Positions 43,690 through 54,261 of a stretch of DNA of 64,000 nt are shown here, one piece after another. The DNA is taken from contig NZ_PDYY01000007.1 in NCBI RefSeq assembly GCF_002743255.1, forward strand, positions 1 through 64,000, read 5' to 3'. The notes below the pieces were generated by a model. It searched no databases. It was not told where the DNA came from and saw nothing but the letters and a program-made list of their open reading frames with translations. Position numbers and translations under genes: made by a program. The stretch comes from Sporosarcina sp. P2 (GTDB taxonomy: Bacteria > Bacillota > Bacilli > Bacillales_A > Planococcaceae). Numbering within the stretch: position 1 is the first letter of the stretch; every line of letters starts with the position of its first letter.

Positions 43690-43752
43690 AGTGCGTGGGA
43701 TTGCAACTCCAGCTGGGGACGCATTCCAGAGGGCCCGCGGTGAACCAACTGT
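43690..43752. repeat. long palindromic repeat, half copy 7
   Basis: It contains the left arm GGGATTGCAACTCCAGCTGG, then GACGCATTCCAGAGGGCCC and GCGGTGAACCAAC, and stops near TTCGCTGCAATCC without the mirror arm. Confidence 0.65.
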
Positions 43753-44038
43753 TCGCTGCAATCCTTACTTAGAGAGTGGTAGGACGTAGAATATTCACAG
43801 GCTATGGAGTGTTAATTATTGTTGTCTTAGGACATATTTTAGGTCAAGTGCTGAATAGATTATGAGACTGGTTTTGGTGGGTGACAATATGTATTACTCA
43901 CTGCTGTTAGTCTGTCAATTCGTAATGTCTCTGACGATAGTTAAGTTTAAGGCCAGAGTGAGTATGAAAGATAGGTACTAAGCCAATACAAGCGCAGCTT
44001 CAGTGAGTAACAATAAGTGGCATCCACTCTCATTGCAA

Positions 44039-44165
44039 GGGATTGGCGCGTAGGAGGGGCGACTCCTGGAGGATCAGTTCGACAGGTGAGACAACCAAGG
44101 GAGCTTGCGACTGGTTGGCTCACTGCGGACCCTCAGGAAAGCGTCCCCTCTGAAGCGCCAATCCC
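44039..44165. repeat. long palindromic repeat, copy 8
   Basis: The ends are a perfect 11-bp inverted repeat: GGGATTGGCGC (44039-44049) and GCGCCAATCCC (44155-44165). Internal modules are CTCCTGGAGGATCAG, GACAGGTGAGACAACCAAGG and CTGGTTGGCTCACTGCGG. The 25 bp to the left (ending CTCATTGCAA) are shared with copy 10 at 47.3 kb, so the mobile unit may be larger. Confidence 0.75.
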
Positions 44166-44307
44166 CTACCGAACACTAATGCCAGCCACTCTATTTCAAG
44201 TATCCTATAAACCCCACCCTTGCATAAAATCTATTCCCCATCAAAGTGGATAATTTAGTATGTTAGTCAGTATAATAAGAACAACAAAGAAAAGGGACGT
44301 GCTGAAT

Positions 44308-44472
44308 GTGAGATGGTACTATCATGCAATCATAATAGCTCTCTTAACTACACTCACACTCATCCTCTACAGCAGCGGACTCGGCGTAATCCCTTTCACC
44401 TTTACGGCGGTCTACCTGGGGTATTTGGCCATTACGGAGTATATAAATATAAAGAGAAGTAAAAGAATGTAG
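44308..44472 (+). CDS. small two-helix membrane protein
   Basis: A possible 54-aa protein with two hydrophobic helices (about residues 6-22 and 25-45) and a basic C-terminus (NIKRSKRM). GTG 44308 has AAAGGGAC about 10 bases upstream; an in-frame ATG at 44260 has no ribosome site. Small size and lack of a recognised family make this moderate. It lies between repeats and rpoE and might belong to the local membrane small-protein class; function unknown. Confidence 0.5.
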   Translation: MRWYYHAIIIALLTTLTLILYSSGLGVIPFTFTAVYLGYLAITEYINIKRSKRM

Positions 44473-44536
44473 CATATTGGTAGAAATAACGTATATAATG
44501 TACACTATGCTTATATGCTACAAGATAATAAACATC

Positions 44537-44570
44537 GATCGGCCAAATCAGTAACTGACTTGGTCGGTTC
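44537..44570 (+). promoter_or_regulatory. long hairpin upstream of rpoE
   Basis: GATCGGCCAAATCA (44537-44550) pairs with TGACTTGGTCGGTTC (44556-44570) with one mismatch and several wobble pairs. No T-tract follows. It lies 37 bp before the rpoE start, so it is either a weak terminator for the small upstream gene or a leader structure. Confidence 0.45.
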
Positions 44571-44606
44571 TGCGTGTGATTGATAGAAGAAAGGACGTGC
44601 CATACA

Positions 44607-45170
44607 TTGAATATCCATGACATGACAAAAGAAGAACTTTTGGAAGAATCGTTAATCAACATCACTCATCAGGTGCTGACCGAACGACGTGAATCTCTTA
44701 CGTTGGCGGAATTGATGGAAGAGTTCCGTAAACTTACAGGTATTACCGAGAACGAATTAAAAGCGAAACTCCTTCAATTCTATACAGACCTGAACATCGA
44801 TGGCAGATTTCTAGCGATCCAGGACAACCGTTGGGGCTTACGCGAATGGTATCCAGTTGATCAGATCGAAGAAGAAACTGCACCTGTCGTGAAAGTGCGC
44901 AAGAAGAAAAAGAAGAAAAAAGATTATGACGAAGATGACATCGAAGACGAAGATGATGACGAAGAAGAAATTTTCGATGAAGAATACGTTGAACTTGGCG
45001 AAGAAGATGACGCTGACGACGAAGAAGAGGAAGAAGAAGAGGAAGTAGTCGAAATCGATGAAGATTTAATCGATCCTGATGATGACCTGGAAGTTATTCC
45101 TGAAGTAGAACTCGATATCGATGAAGACGATGAAGAGGAAGAGGATGAAGAAGAGTACGAGGAAGAGTAA
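44607..45170 (+). CDS. rpoE: RNA polymerase delta subunit
   Basis: The 187-aa delta factor modulates RNA polymerase recycling and promoter selectivity in Bacillota. The N-terminal folded domain (about 1-92) ends in the conserved FYTDLNIDGRFLAIQDNRWGLREWYP (split across residues 60-85). A KKKKKKK patch (about 100-106) and a disordered, almost purely Asp/Glu tail (107-187) follow. TTG 44607 with AAGGACG upstream gives an N-terminus aligned to known RpoE; the next ATG at 44619 is less likely. It precedes pyrG, as in B. subtilis. Confidence 0.93.
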   Translation: MNIHDMTKEELLEESLINITHQVLTERRESLTLAELMEEFRKLTGITENELKAKLLQFYTDLNIDGRFLAIQDNRWGLREWYPVDQIEEETAPVVKVRKKKKKKKDYDEDDIEDEDDDEEEIFDEEYVELGEEDDADDEEEEEEEEVVEIDEDLIDPDDDLEVIPEVELDIDEDDEEEEDEEEYEEE

Positions 45171-45178
45171 TAATTGGC

Positions 45179-45207
45179 TTGACTTTTAGTGCCCAAAAAT
45201 ATAAGAT
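45179..45207 (+). promoter_or_regulatory. pyrG promoter
   Basis: TTGACT (45179-45184), a 17-bp spacer and TAAGAT (45202-45207) place the start 7 bases downstream, at the first G of GGGCTCC (45214-45220). That initial sequence is the one used for reiterative G addition at B. subtilis pyrG. Confidence 0.75.
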
Positions 45208-45213
45208 TTGGAT

Positions 45214-45290
45214 GGGCTCCTGAAAAGGACACATTAATTCGTGTATACGCGCTCCTTATTGTAGTTACGCTACAAACGGGGCGCTTTTTT
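45214..45290 (+). promoter_or_regulatory. pyrG: pyrG leader with CTP-controlled attenuator
   Basis: The leader starts GGGCTCC. The terminator stem is GCGCTCC (45249-45255) with GGGGCGC (45278-45284), inner TGTAG/CTACA, then six T. In B. subtilis low CTP causes reiterative G incorporation at GGGC, and the poly(G) 5' end pairs with the C/U-rich 5' strand of the terminator, preventing its formation. All required parts are present here. The mechanism is established for B. subtilis and inferred for this sequence. Confidence 0.8.
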
Positions 45291-45328
45291 GATTTTATAT
45301 CGACCCTAATAATTTGGAAAAAGAATAA

Positions 45329-46945
<1,617 letters not shown>

Positions 46946-46950
46946 AAAAC

Positions 46951-46988
46951 AATGCCCACAGAAGACTTTTCTTCTGTGGGCATTTTTG
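46951..46988 (+). terminator. pyrG terminator
   Basis: AATGCCCACAGAAGA and TCTTCTGTGGGCATT form a 15-bp perfect stem with a 4-nt loop, followed by T-run. Confidence 0.92.
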
Positions 46989-47029
46989 ACTTAATATATG
47001 ACTGGAGATAAGAAAGTGGAGTGAGTGCA

Positions 47030-47160
47030 TGGGATTTCCGCTCCAGATGGGGGACGCGTTCTGGAGGGCGCGGCCCAAGCCTCCTCGTTCGCTACGCTCC
47101 CTGCGGGGTCTTGAACTCGCGCTGATCCTCCCAGAGTCGCCCCCATCTTCCGCTACAATC
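47030..47160. repeat. long palindromic repeat, copy 9
   Basis: The left arm GGGATTTCCGCTCCAGATGG, GGACGCGTTCTGGAGGGCG and the right arm CTGATCCTCCCAGAGTCGCC, CCCATCTTCCGCTACAATCC mirror each other imperfectly. The right-flank sequence TAGTGG(T/A).GGA is shared with copy 7. Confidence 0.7.
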
Positions 47161-47326
47161 CTACTTTTGTAGTGGATGGATGTAGACGACTTACTGGAAG
47201 TAGTATGCAAATATTCTTTAGCCCTAAACTTAGTTCAGTTCAAGTTCAAATAAAAGTCCAACAGAAAAAGTAATTACAATCGGAACTTCAATGGACCTTG
47301 ATAAGTATCACCCACTCACATTGCAA

Positions 47327-47460
47327 GGGATTGGAGCGAGAGCCGTTGCGAAGTACGGCTTTTGCGAGCATAAGCAAAGCGTTGGGAGCACATATTTGCA
47401 CTAGCGACTTGTGGTTCACCGCCCACCCTCCAGAACGCGTCCGCCTAGAGCACAAATCCC
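47327..47460. repeat. long palindromic repeat, copy 10
   Basis: It starts AGGGATTGGAGCGAGAGCCG, contains TACGGCTTTTGCGAGCATAA and GCGTTGGGAGCACATATTTG, and ends CCACCCTCCAGAACGCGTCC plus GCACAAATCCC. Its left flank is shared with copy 8. Confidence 0.7.
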
Positions 47461-47490
47461 TACCCGACACTACTTCCAGCCTATCCAGAG

Positions 47491-48018
47491 TTATAGCTCC
47501 TCTACTTCATCCGCCAACATATCATCGATCGACAGCTTTACTGCCTCATACACAAACAACGCAGCAAGCGCGTGAGGTTGTACGATTCTTTCGCCCGTAG
47601 GACCTGGAATCAGTCCTTTTTTCAAACCTGTCGAAATATACGTATAGGCAAGAGAAGCGAGTTCATTGTCATCATCTTCTTTATCTGCAGCCAACACAGC
47701 GAACGGAACGAATTGATCTGCTAGCTTCTGTGCCAACTCAAGAGCGACGGGGTGATCTGCCTTTCGCACAAGCAACCATACGCGATCCGCTGTCGTCAGC
47801 TCTAGCTCTTTTGTGTAACGAATAGCCCCATCTAACGGTTCGACACCGTCTAGTGCAGTCGCAGTAACAGCTTCTAATTCATCAAAAGCTGCCAAGATGA
47901 TTCGTCCTTCGCCTACTAACGCTTGCGCCAATAAACGTGCAGTTTCTTCCATCGACTCTTCTTGTCCTTCTGCAATTCTCTCCAGAAGACCTCTAATTTG
48001 TGTCGTCAATATTTTCAT
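47491..48018 (-). CDS. ywjG: DUF2529-family protein (YwjG)
   Basis: The 175-aa soluble protein matches B. subtilis YwjG in length and position between pyrG and spo0F. It looks like a SIS-type alpha/beta fold (GRIILAAFDELEAV near residues 38-51, DRVWLLVRKADHPVALELAQ near 78-97), but function is unknown. GGAGGG precedes ATG 48018. It is transcribed divergently from spo0F. Confidence 0.82.
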   Translation of the reverse strand: MKILTTQIRGLLERIAEGQEESMEETARLLAQALVGEGRIILAAFDELEAVTATALDGVEPLDGAIRYTKELELTTADRVWLLVRKADHPVALELAQKLADQFVPFAVLAADKEDDDNELASLAYTYISTGLKKGLIPGPTGERIVQPHALAALFVYEAVKLSIDDMLADEVEEL

Positions 48019-48087
48019 ATAAATCCCTCCAAAAGCTCAGTATAGGTGACAAAAGAGAGAAGTGCAAAAATAGTATACGAAAAATAG

Positions 48088-48112
48088 AGGAGTTATTTGA
48101 ATTTTCTTGAAT
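48088..48112 (+). promoter_or_regulatory. sigma-H-type promoter of spo0F
   Basis: AGGAGTT (48088-48094) and GAAT (48109-48112) have the same spacing as the sigma-H promoter of B. subtilis spoVG. spo0F of B. subtilis also has a sigma-H promoter, which supports the assignment. Confidence 0.55.
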
Positions 48113-48209
48113 AATATGACATAGGCGAATAAAATAGAAATATAGGCGTATGGATATTTTTCTATAAATGCAATACTTTTACATACGGATCATAAGAGTC
48201 GCACAAAAC

Positions 48210-48223
48210 TGTCGACGTATAAT
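48210..48223 (+). promoter_or_regulatory. 0A-like box and -10 box upstream of spo0F
   Basis: TGTCGAC (48210-48216) differs by one base from the Spo0A box TGTCGAA and is followed immediately by TATAAT (48218-48223). No good -35 is present. Binding of Spo0A~P here would control a vegetative or Spo0A-dependent start. Confidence 0.4.
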
Positions 48224-48258
48224 CAAACGTGTAAAATTAGGGGATAGGAGTTGTATGG

Positions 48259-48627
48259 ATGAAGCATTTATTAATTGTAGATGACCAACCAGGGATTCGA
48301 TTATTACTGGAGGAAATCTTCAAACCAACAGGAATAATGACAGCGCTTGCATCAAATGGAAAAGAAGCGTTAGAAATAGTTCAGAAACATAATCCAGACT
48401 GTATTTTACTTGATATGAAGATGCCAGGTATGAATGGCGTCGAAGTACTACGGGAAATCCGAACCCTCTCGCCTGACGCAATTGTCATGATGATGACGGC
48501 GTACAGTGAAATAGAATTACTTGAAGACGCCGATAAACTTGGTATTGATCAGCACTTTACCAAGCCGTTTGATATATTCGAAGTGCGTGATAGTATCTTA
48601 AAAAGGTTGGGGGTACTAGACGTCTGA
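48259..48627 (+). CDS. spo0F: sporulation response regulator Spo0F
   Basis: The 122-aa stand-alone receiver is the second component of the sporulation phosphorelay (kinases to Spo0F to Spo0B to Spo0A). The acidic pocket Asp8/Asp9, phospho-acceptor Asp52 in LLDMKMPGMNG, Thr80 and Lys102 in FTKPFD are all present, and there is no output domain. GATAGGAG lies before ATG 48259. Upstream sigma-H and 0A-like elements fit stationary-phase control. Confidence 0.95.
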   Translation: MKHLLIVDDQPGIRLLLEEIFKPTGIMTALASNGKEALEIVQKHNPDCILLDMKMPGMNGVEVLREIRTLSPDAIVMMMTAYSEIELLEDADKLGIDQHFTKPFDIFEVRDSILKRLGVLDV

Positions 48628-48649
48628 TAGTAGTAATCAGCGCATGAAT

Positions 48650-48678
48650 TTGATATGCTAGTGGATAGAAATTAATAT
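48650..48678 (+). promoter_or_regulatory. fbaA promoter
   Basis: TTGATA (48650-48655), a 17-bp spacer and TAATAT (48673-48678), overlapping a second TATAAT (48676-48681), lie upstream of fbaA. Confidence 0.5.
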
Positions 48679-48725
48679 AATGAAAACTCATAAAAATTCG
48701 TGGAAAACTCAAGGAGGAATTTTAC

Positions 48726-49583
48726 ATGCCACTGGTCTCGATGAAGGAAATGATGATTCAAGGTAAAGAGAAAGGCTATGCAATCGGTCAATTTAACCTG
48801 AATAACCTGGAATATACGCAAGCGATCTTACAAGCTGCTGAAGAAGAGAAATCGCCTGTTATTTTAGGTGTTTCAGAAGGCGCTGCTCGTTATATGGGCG
48901 GATTCAAAACAGTCGTTATGATGGTCAAAGGATTAATGGAAGACTACGGTACAACTGTGCCGGTAGCAATTCATTTGGATCACGGTTCTAGCTTTGAGAA
49001 GTGTAAAGAAGCGATCGAAGCAGGATTTACGTCTGTTATGATTGATGCATCTTCTAAGCCACTTGAAGAAAACATTGAAATCACGAAGAAAGTGGTAGAT
49101 TTCGCAAAGCAACATAATGTATCGGTAGAAGCTGAACTTGGCGTAGTAGGCGGTCAGGAAGATGACGTGATTGCAGACGGCGTTATTTATGCAGATCCAG
49201 CTGAATGTAGAGAGCTTGTAGCTCAGACGGGTATCGACTGTCTAGCACCTGCACTTGGTTCTGTACATGGACCGTATAAAGGCGAACCGAATCTTGGATT
49301 TGAAGAAATGGAAGAAATCTCTAAACAAGGAGATATTCCACTCGTGTTGCACGGCGGTACTGGAATTCCAACGAAGGATATTCAACGTGCTATTTCACTT
49401 GGCACATCCAAAATCAACGTCAACACAGAAAATCAAATTCAAGGCACAAAAGCTGTACGCGACATCTTAAGCGAAGATTCCGAAGTCTATGATCCACGTA
49501 AGTACCTTGGACCAATGCGCGAAGCGATTAAAGCAACAGTAATCGGCAAAATGCGCGAGTTCGGCAGTTCAAAGCAAGCGTAA
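48726..49583 (+). CDS. fbaA: class II fructose-bisphosphate aldolase
   Basis: The 285-aa zinc enzyme splits fructose-1,6-bisphosphate in glycolysis and reforms it in gluconeogenesis. Asp85 and zinc ligand His86 are in IHLDHGSS. Further ligands are in [11 protein letters not shown] (near residue 180) and VLHGGTGIP (near 208), with the phosphate-binding NVNTE near 230. AAGGAGG precedes ATG 48726. It is followed by fsa, murZ and glpX, so FBP aldolase and bisphosphatase share a neighbourhood. Confidence 0.95.
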   Translation: MPLVSMKEMMIQGKEKGYAIGQFNLNNLEYTQAILQAAEEEKSPVILGVSEGAARYMGGFKTVVMMVKGLMEDYGTTVPVAIHLDHGSSFEKCKEAIEAGFTSVMIDASSKPLEENIEITKKVVDFAKQHNVSVEAELGVVGGQEDDVIADGVIYADPAECRELVAQTGIDCLAPALGSVHGPYKGEPNLGFEEMEEISKQGDIPLVLHGGTGIPTKDIQRAISLGTSKINVNTENQIQGTKAVRDILSEDSEVYDPRKYLGPMREAIKATVIGKMREFGSSKQA

Positions 49584-49602
49584 TTACAGAGTTTCGATAG
49601 AA

Positions 49603-49640
49603 CAAAGGAGGAGCGCACTATGTCTCCTTCTTTTGCTTTT
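49603..49640 (+). terminator. fbaA terminator
   Basis: AAGGAG (49605-49610) with CTCCTT (49624-49629) followed by CTTTTGCTTTTT. The stem is short, so readthrough into fsa is likely. Confidence 0.5.
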
Positions 49641-49679
49641 TAGCTAAATGAATAAACCACAACTAGGAGGACAACACAC

Positions 49680-50327
49680 GTGAAATTTTTTATTGATACA
49701 GCCAATTTTGAGGAAATTAAAGAAGCGCATAGCTGGGGGATCATCTCTGGTGTCACAACCAACCCATCGCTTGTTGCGAAAGAAAATATTTCATTCCATG
49801 AGCGCTTGAAAGAAATTACGGCACTCGTACCCGGTTCTGTCAGTGCGGAAGTAATCGCTCTGGATGCAGAAGGTATGATTGAAGAAGGGCGTAAACTTGC
49901 AGCACTTGCGGAAAACATCACGGTAAAATTACCGATGACACCTGAAGGGTTGAAGGCTTGTTCTGTATTTGCGGCAGAAGGTATCAAAACGAACGTCACG
50001 CTCATTTTCAGTGCCAATCAAGCCTTGCTTGCAGCTCGCGCAGGCGCGACATACGTTTCACCATTTATCGGACGTTTAGATGACATTGGCCAAAATGGTG
50101 TCGAATTAATTGAAACTATCTCGGATATCTTTACAATTCACGACGTAGATACACAAATCATCGCAGCTTCTATCAGACATCCACAGCATATTACAGCTGC
50201 CGCACTTGCAGGAGCGCATATTGCAACGACTCCATTCAACGTACTGCAAAGTCTGTTTGCACACCCATTGACAACTAAAGGAATCGACCAGTTTTTGAAG
50301 GACTGGGAAACCAGAGCGAATAAGTGA
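49680..50327 (+). CDS. fsa: fructose-6-phosphate aldolase / transaldolase-like protein
   Basis: The 215-aa short transaldolase-family protein has the Schiff-base lysine Lys83 in ITVKLPMT and the N-terminal [13 protein letters not shown]. Short members act as fructose-6-phosphate aldolases or as true transaldolases (B. subtilis YwjH is annotated as transaldolase), so the activity is not resolved by sequence. GTG 49680 follows AGGAGGA. It lies 20 bp before murZ. Confidence 0.9.
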   Translation: MKFFIDTANFEEIKEAHSWGIISGVTTNPSLVAKENISFHERLKEITALVPGSVSAEVIALDAEGMIEEGRKLAALAENITVKLPMTPEGLKACSVFAAEGIKTNVTLIFSANQALLAARAGATYVSPFIGRLDDIGQNGVELIETISDIFTIHDVDTQIIAASIRHPQHITAAALAGAHIATTPFNVLQSLFAHPLTTKGIDQFLKDWETRANK

Positions 50328-50347
50328 TAGAACAAAAGGAGCTTGAA

Positions 50348-51625
50348 ATGGACGTTTATAAAATCAAAGGGGGAAAACGACTGCAAGGAACGATCAGAGT
50401 GAGCGGAGCGAAGAACAGCGCAGTGGCACTTATTCCCGCTGCTATTCTAGCTGACTCACCTGTTACAATTGCAGGTCTTCCCGAAATTTCAGATGTCTAT
50501 ACATTGCAGGCGCTCGTCGAAGAAATCGGCGGCAAAGTGGAAATGAAAGATGGCACGATGATCATCGATCCAACTGAAATCATTTCTATGCCATTGCCTA
50601 ACGGTAACGTAAAAAAACTTCGTGCATCCTACTATATGATGGGAGCGATGCTTGGCAAGTTTAAGCACGCAGTCATCGGGTTACCTGGAGGTTGTCACTT
50701 GGGTCCACGCCCGATAGATCAACATATAAAGGGCTTTGAAGCACTTGGCGCAAAAGTCAAAAATGAACATGGCGCTATTTATTTGCGTGCAGATGAACTT
50801 CATGGCGCGAAAATTTATTTAGACGTCGTCAGCGTGGGGGCTACGATTAATATCATGCTGGCCGCAGTTAAAGCAAAAGGCAAAACGATTATTGAAAACG
50901 CAGCGAAAGAACCTGAAATTATTGATGTCGCGACTTTGCTTTCCAATATGGGCGCGAATATTAAAGGTGCAGGAACGAACGTTATTCGTATCGAAGGCGT
51001 AGAAACATTGCATGGTACGAAACACACAATCATTCCAGACCGCATTGAAACAGGCACACATATGATCATGGCGGCTGCAATTGGTGATGGTGTCACAATC
51101 GATAACGTCATTCCGTTGCACGTTGAAGCTGTAACAGCAAAACTTCGTGAAATGGGCGTGAAAGTAGAAGTCGGTGAAGAACAGATCTACATTCCGAAAA
51201 CCGAAAAACTTCACGCTGTCGATGTGAAAACTCTCGTGTATCCAGGATTCCCAACAGACTTGCAGCAACCATTTGGTGTTTTGTCGACACAGGCAGAAGG
51301 TTCATCCATCCTGACAGACACAATCTATCCAGCGCGCTTTAAGCAAATCGATGAGCTTCGTCGAATGAATGCGGACGGTAGAGTAGAGGGTCGATCAGCC
51401 ATCATAACAGGACCAACGGAATTGCAAGCTGCAACGGTTGAAGCTACAGATTTACGAGCGGGAGCTGCGCTATTGATTGCAGGATTATTAGCAAGCGGAG
51501 AAACAGAGATTCATGCAATTGAACATATTGAACGTGGCTATGGCGATATTATTGAGAAGCTGCAACATCTCGGCGCCGATATCAATAAAGTGAACGTGCT
51601 CACTCCATCTTCAATTTCTGAGTGA
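50348..51625 (+). CDS. murZ: UDP-N-acetylglucosamine 1-carboxyvinyltransferase (MurA2/MurZ)
   Basis: The 425-aa enzyme starts peptidoglycan precursor synthesis by transferring enolpyruvate from PEP to UDP-GlcNAc. The fosfomycin-target cysteine is Cys116 in [14 protein letters not shown], with the SGAKNSA segment at 19-25 and Arg near 393 in the [11 protein letters not shown] stretch. ATG 50348 has AAAAGGAG at six bases. Position between fsa and glpX identifies it as the second (murAB/murZ) paralogue of Bacillota; the essential murAA is elsewhere. Confidence 0.93.
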   Translation: MDVYKIKGGKRLQGTIRVSGAKNSAVALIPAAILADSPVTIAGLPEISDVYTLQALVEEIGGKVEMKDGTMIIDPTEIISMPLPNGNVKKLRASYYMMGAMLGKFKHAVIGLPGGCHLGPRPIDQHIKGFEALGAKVKNEHGAIYLRADELHGAKIYLDVVSVGATINIMLAAVKAKGKTIIENAAKEPEIIDVATLLSNMGANIKGAGTNVIRIEGVETLHGTKHTIIPDRIETGTHMIMAAAIGDGVTIDNVIPLHVEAVTAKLREMGVKVEVGEEQIYIPKTEKLHAVDVKTLVYPGFPTDLQQPFGVLSTQAEGSSILTDTIYPARFKQIDELRRMNADGRVEGRSAIITGPTELQAATVEATDLRAGAALLIAGLLASGETEIHAIEHIERGYGDIIEKLQHLGADINKVNVLTPSSISE

Positions 51626-51762
51626 CGCTAATTGCCAAAACGTGTATAATGGACTCAAACGACACATCCATTACTAAGAAAGTAGCCGATGGATGCGGAC
51701 GTAGGCAAATGAAAGGTAATACGCAATACGCGCCTTACCGCAAACAGGAGGAACAAAACATT

Positions 51763-52728
51763 ATGGAACGTAGTTTATCAATGGAACTAGTACGTGTAAC
51801 AGAGGCAGCAGCCGTTGCGGCAGCTCGCTGGATGGGACGCGGTTTGAAGAACGAAGCAGATGACGCAGCGACAGAAGCAATGCGTACAGTATTCGATACA
51901 ATTCCTATGGAAGGTGTAGTCGTTATCGGTGAAGGTGAAATGGACGAAGCACCTATGCTATATATCGGTGAAGAGCTTGGAACAGGCCACGGACCTGCTG
52001 TAGATATCGCTGTTGATCCAGTTGAAGGTACAAATATTGTAGCAGCAGGTGGATGGAATGCGCTAGCTGTTCTGGCAGTTGCAGATAAAGGCAACTTGCT
52101 AAATGCACCGGATATGTACATGGACAAAATTGCAGTAGGACCTGAAGCGGTAGGTAAAATTGATATCGATGCAAGCGTTACAGATAACTTGAAGGCTGTA
52201 GCAAAAGCGAAAAATAAATCAGTATCTGACCTAGTGGCATCTGTTTTGAATCGTGAACGTCACGCAGCAATCATTGAAGAGATTCGTGAAGCGGGTGCGC
52301 GTATTAAATTGATCGAAGATGGCGACGTTGCAGCCGCTATTAACACAGCTTTCGATGATACAGGCGTGGATATTTTATTCGGTAGAGGCGGTGCTCCTGA
52401 AGGGGTAATCGCAGCGGTTGGATTGAAATGTCTAGGCGGAGAAATCCAAGGACGTCTCGTTCCTTCTAATGATGAAGAGAGAGAACGTTGCATGAAAATG
52501 GGCATCGACGTGGACAAAGTTCTGATGATGGACGATTTGGTAAAAGGCGACGACTGCATTTTCGCAGCAACTGGCGTAACAGATGGCGAATTGATGGATG
52601 GCGTGCAGTTTAAAGGTGCATACTGCCGAACTCAGTCGATCGTTATGCGCTCGAAATCAGGAACTATTCGTTTCGTAGAAGGTCGCCACAGCATGAAGAA
52701 AAAACCTCTTCTCGTAATGCAAAACTAA
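51763..52728 (+). CDS. glpX: class II fructose-1,6-bisphosphatase
   Basis: The 321-aa lithium-sensitive phosphatase hydrolyses FBP for gluconeogenesis. Metal-binding motifs are [18 protein letters not shown] near residues 53-70 and [11 protein letters not shown] near 80-90; [10 protein letters not shown] near 207-216 is also conserved. ATG 51763 is chosen because AGGAGG lies 11 bases upstream and [17 protein letters not shown] is the standard N-terminus; a longer in-frame start at 51622 has no ribosome site. Confidence 0.93.
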   Translation: MERSLSMELVRVTEAAAVAAARWMGRGLKNEADDAATEAMRTVFDTIPMEGVVVIGEGEMDEAPMLYIGEELGTGHGPAVDIAVDPVEGTNIVAAGGWNALAVLAVADKGNLLNAPDMYMDKIAVGPEAVGKIDIDASVTDNLKAVAKAKNKSVSDLVASVLNRERHAAIIEEIREAGARIKLIEDGDVAAAINTAFDDTGVDILFGRGGAPEGVIAAVGLKCLGGEIQGRLVPSNDEERERCMKMGIDVDKVLMMDDLVKGDDCIFAATGVTDGELMDGVQFKGAYCRTQSIVMRSKSGTIRFVEGRHSMKKKPLLVMQN

Positions 52729-52738
52729 CTCCCTCAAT

Positions 52739-52760
52739 ACCCGGTGTCACAACCGGGTTC
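52739..52760 (+). terminator. weak hairpin behind glpX
   Basis: ACCCGGT and ACCGGGT pair around a 5- to 6-nt loop with only a T-poor tail (TCCTATTT). A possible weak terminator. Confidence 0.45.
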
Positions 52761-52805
52761 CTATTTCCTAAAACTATCTAGATCCATAATGTCCGGCTAC
52801 TGAAG

Positions 52806-52840
52806 GAAAGGAAGTACATTACGTACTCTCCTTTCTATTT
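52806..52840 (+). terminator. hairpin between glpX and rho
   Basis: GAAAGGAAGTAC (52806-52817) and GTACTCTCCTTTC (52823-52835) pair with one bulged base around ATTAC and are followed by TATTT. It may act with the preceding hairpin as a two-stage terminator or as an rho leader element. Confidence 0.45.
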
Positions 52841-52888
52841 ACTGTGCCAAATATTCTATACAATAAATGAAGAGTGGTGTACGCATAG

Positions 52889-54169
52889 ATGACAATGATT
52901 ACCCTCGCGGACCTCGAGAATATGACGCTCAAAGAGCTTTACTCTCTGGCAAAGCAGTTTAAGATTACCAACTATAGCAAACTGACAAAGAAAGAATTGG
53001 TCTTCGCTATATTAAAATCTCGCGCTGAACAAGAAGGTTTCTTCTTCATGGAAGGCGTCCTCGAAATTATTCAAACGGAAGGATACGGATTCCTACGTCC
53101 TATTAATTACTCATCCAGTTCGGAAGATATCTACATCTCCGCATCTCAAATCCGTCGTTTTGATCTACGTAACGGTGACAAAGTAACAGGTAAAGTCCGT
53201 CCACCAAAAGAAAACGAACGTTTCTATGGTTTACTACAAGTGGAAGCAGTCAACGGGCAAAATCCGGAAGTCGCACGTGAACGCGTTCATTTCCCGGCAT
53301 TAACACCCTTGTATCCAGACCGTCAAATTAATTTGGAAACATCAAAGAACAATGTTTCCACACGTATCATGGACCTTGTCTCTCCAGTCGGATTTGGTCA
53401 GCGTGGCTTAATCGTCGCCCCCCCAAAAGCCGGAAAAACGATGTTGTTGAAAGAAATCGCCAACTCAATCACAACAAACCATCCCGATGCGGAACTCATT
53501 GTACTACTGATCGACGAACGACCAGAAGAAGTAACGGACATCGAACGGTCAGTTAAAGCAGACGTAGTCAGTTCCACATTCGATGAAGTGCCACAAAACC
53601 ATGTTAAAGTAGCGGAACTCGTTCTCGAACGCGCAATGCGTCTTGTCGAAAGTAAACGTGACGTCATTATCTTAATGGACTCTATCACACGGCTGGCACG
53701 TGCATTCAACCTAGTCATCCCACCGAGCGGCCGAACACTGTCCGGAGGAATAGACCCAGCGGCCTTCCATCGACCAAAAAGGTTCTTTGGTGCTGCACGT
53801 AACATCGAAGAAGGTGGAAGCTTAACCATCCTTGCCACAGCCCTAGTCGAAACCGGCTCGCGCATGGACGAAGTCATCTACGAGGAATTTAAAGGAACTG
53901 GCAACATGGAGCTACACCTAGACCGCAACCTGGCCGAACGCAGAATTTTCCCGGCACTCGACATCCGTCGCTCGGGCACACGAAAAGAAGAACTACTCAT
54001 TCCGAAAGACAACTTGGAAAAACTGTGGGCCATCAGAAAGACATTTTCAGATTCCCACGACTTTACCGAACGCTTCATGAAAAAATTGAGCCAATCTGAA
54101 ACCAATGAAGAATTTTTCAATAAGCTTAACGAAGAAATGAAAGCGAAAAAAGGCAAAGGACTTATCTGA
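52889..54169 (+). CDS. rho: transcription termination factor Rho
   Basis: The 426-aa hexameric RNA helicase terminates transcription. The N-terminal Rho_N helix bundle ([16 protein letters not shown] near residues 8-23) and the cold-shock-like RNA-binding domain ([16 protein letters not shown] near 56-71) are present. The ATPase core has Walker A APPKAGKT (near 176-183), the DERPEEV segment (near 209-215) and Walker [15 protein letters not shown] (near 255-268). ATG 52889 is used; ATG 52895 is an alternative. Ribosome site is weak (GTGGTG). Confidence 0.94.
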   Translation: MTMITLADLENMTLKELYSLAKQFKITNYSKLTKKELVFAILKSRAEQEGFFFMEGVLEIIQTEGYGFLRPINYSSSSEDIYISASQIRRFDLRNGDKVTGKVRPPKENERFYGLLQVEAVNGQNPEVARERVHFPALTPLYPDRQINLETSKNNVSTRIMDLVSPVGFGQRGLIVAPPKAGKTMLLKEIANSITTNHPDAELIVLLIDERPEEVTDIERSVKADVVSSTFDEVPQNHVKVAELVLERAMRLVESKRDVIILMDSITRLARAFNLVIPPSGRTLSGGIDPAAFHRPKRFFGAARNIEEGGSLTILATALVETGSRMDEVIYEEFKGTGNMELHLDRNLAERRIFPALDIRRSGTRKEELLIPKDNLEKLWAIRKTFSDSHDFTERFMKKLSQSETNEEFFNKLNEEMKAKKGKGLI

Positions 54170-54261
54170 TTTACTAAAATTTAGGGTTTGGATTTTCTTG
54201 TTTTGTTCTTAATTAAATGTAAATGAGTGATATGCGTACTTACTAAGTAAAGATTGCAGCG

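Larger units (their letters stand above)
43624..44307. other. 684-bp interval with a pair of palindromic repeats
   Basis: It contains the icmF terminator, a half copy (43690-43752) and a full copy (44039-44165) of the long palindromic repeat, separated by about 285 bp of AT-rich sequence in which I see nothing coding. The pairing resembles the 47.03-47.46 kb interval. Confidence 0.6.
46989..47490. other. 502-bp interval with a pair of palindromic repeats
   Basis: Copy 9 (47030-47160) and copy 10 (47327-47460) of the long palindromic repeat flank about 165 bp of unique AT-rich sequence with no coding signal. The interval separates convergent pyrG and the DUF2529 gene. Confidence 0.6.

Noticed and set aside
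44017..44253. 78-codon open frame at 44.0-44.25 kb
   Set aside because: It lies entirely within palindromic repeat copy 8 and its flanks and has no ribosome site.
44537..44570. T-box or classical terminator upstream of rpoE
   Set aside because: No T-box consensus and no T-tract after the stem.
44924..45232. Serine-rich open frame on the minus strand over rpoE
   Set aside because: It is the complement of the GAA/GAT-rich acidic tail of RpoE.
51622..51762. N-terminal extension of GlpX by 47 residues
   Set aside because: No ribosome site at the upstream start, and the internal ATG behind AGGAGG gives the normal GlpX N-terminus.
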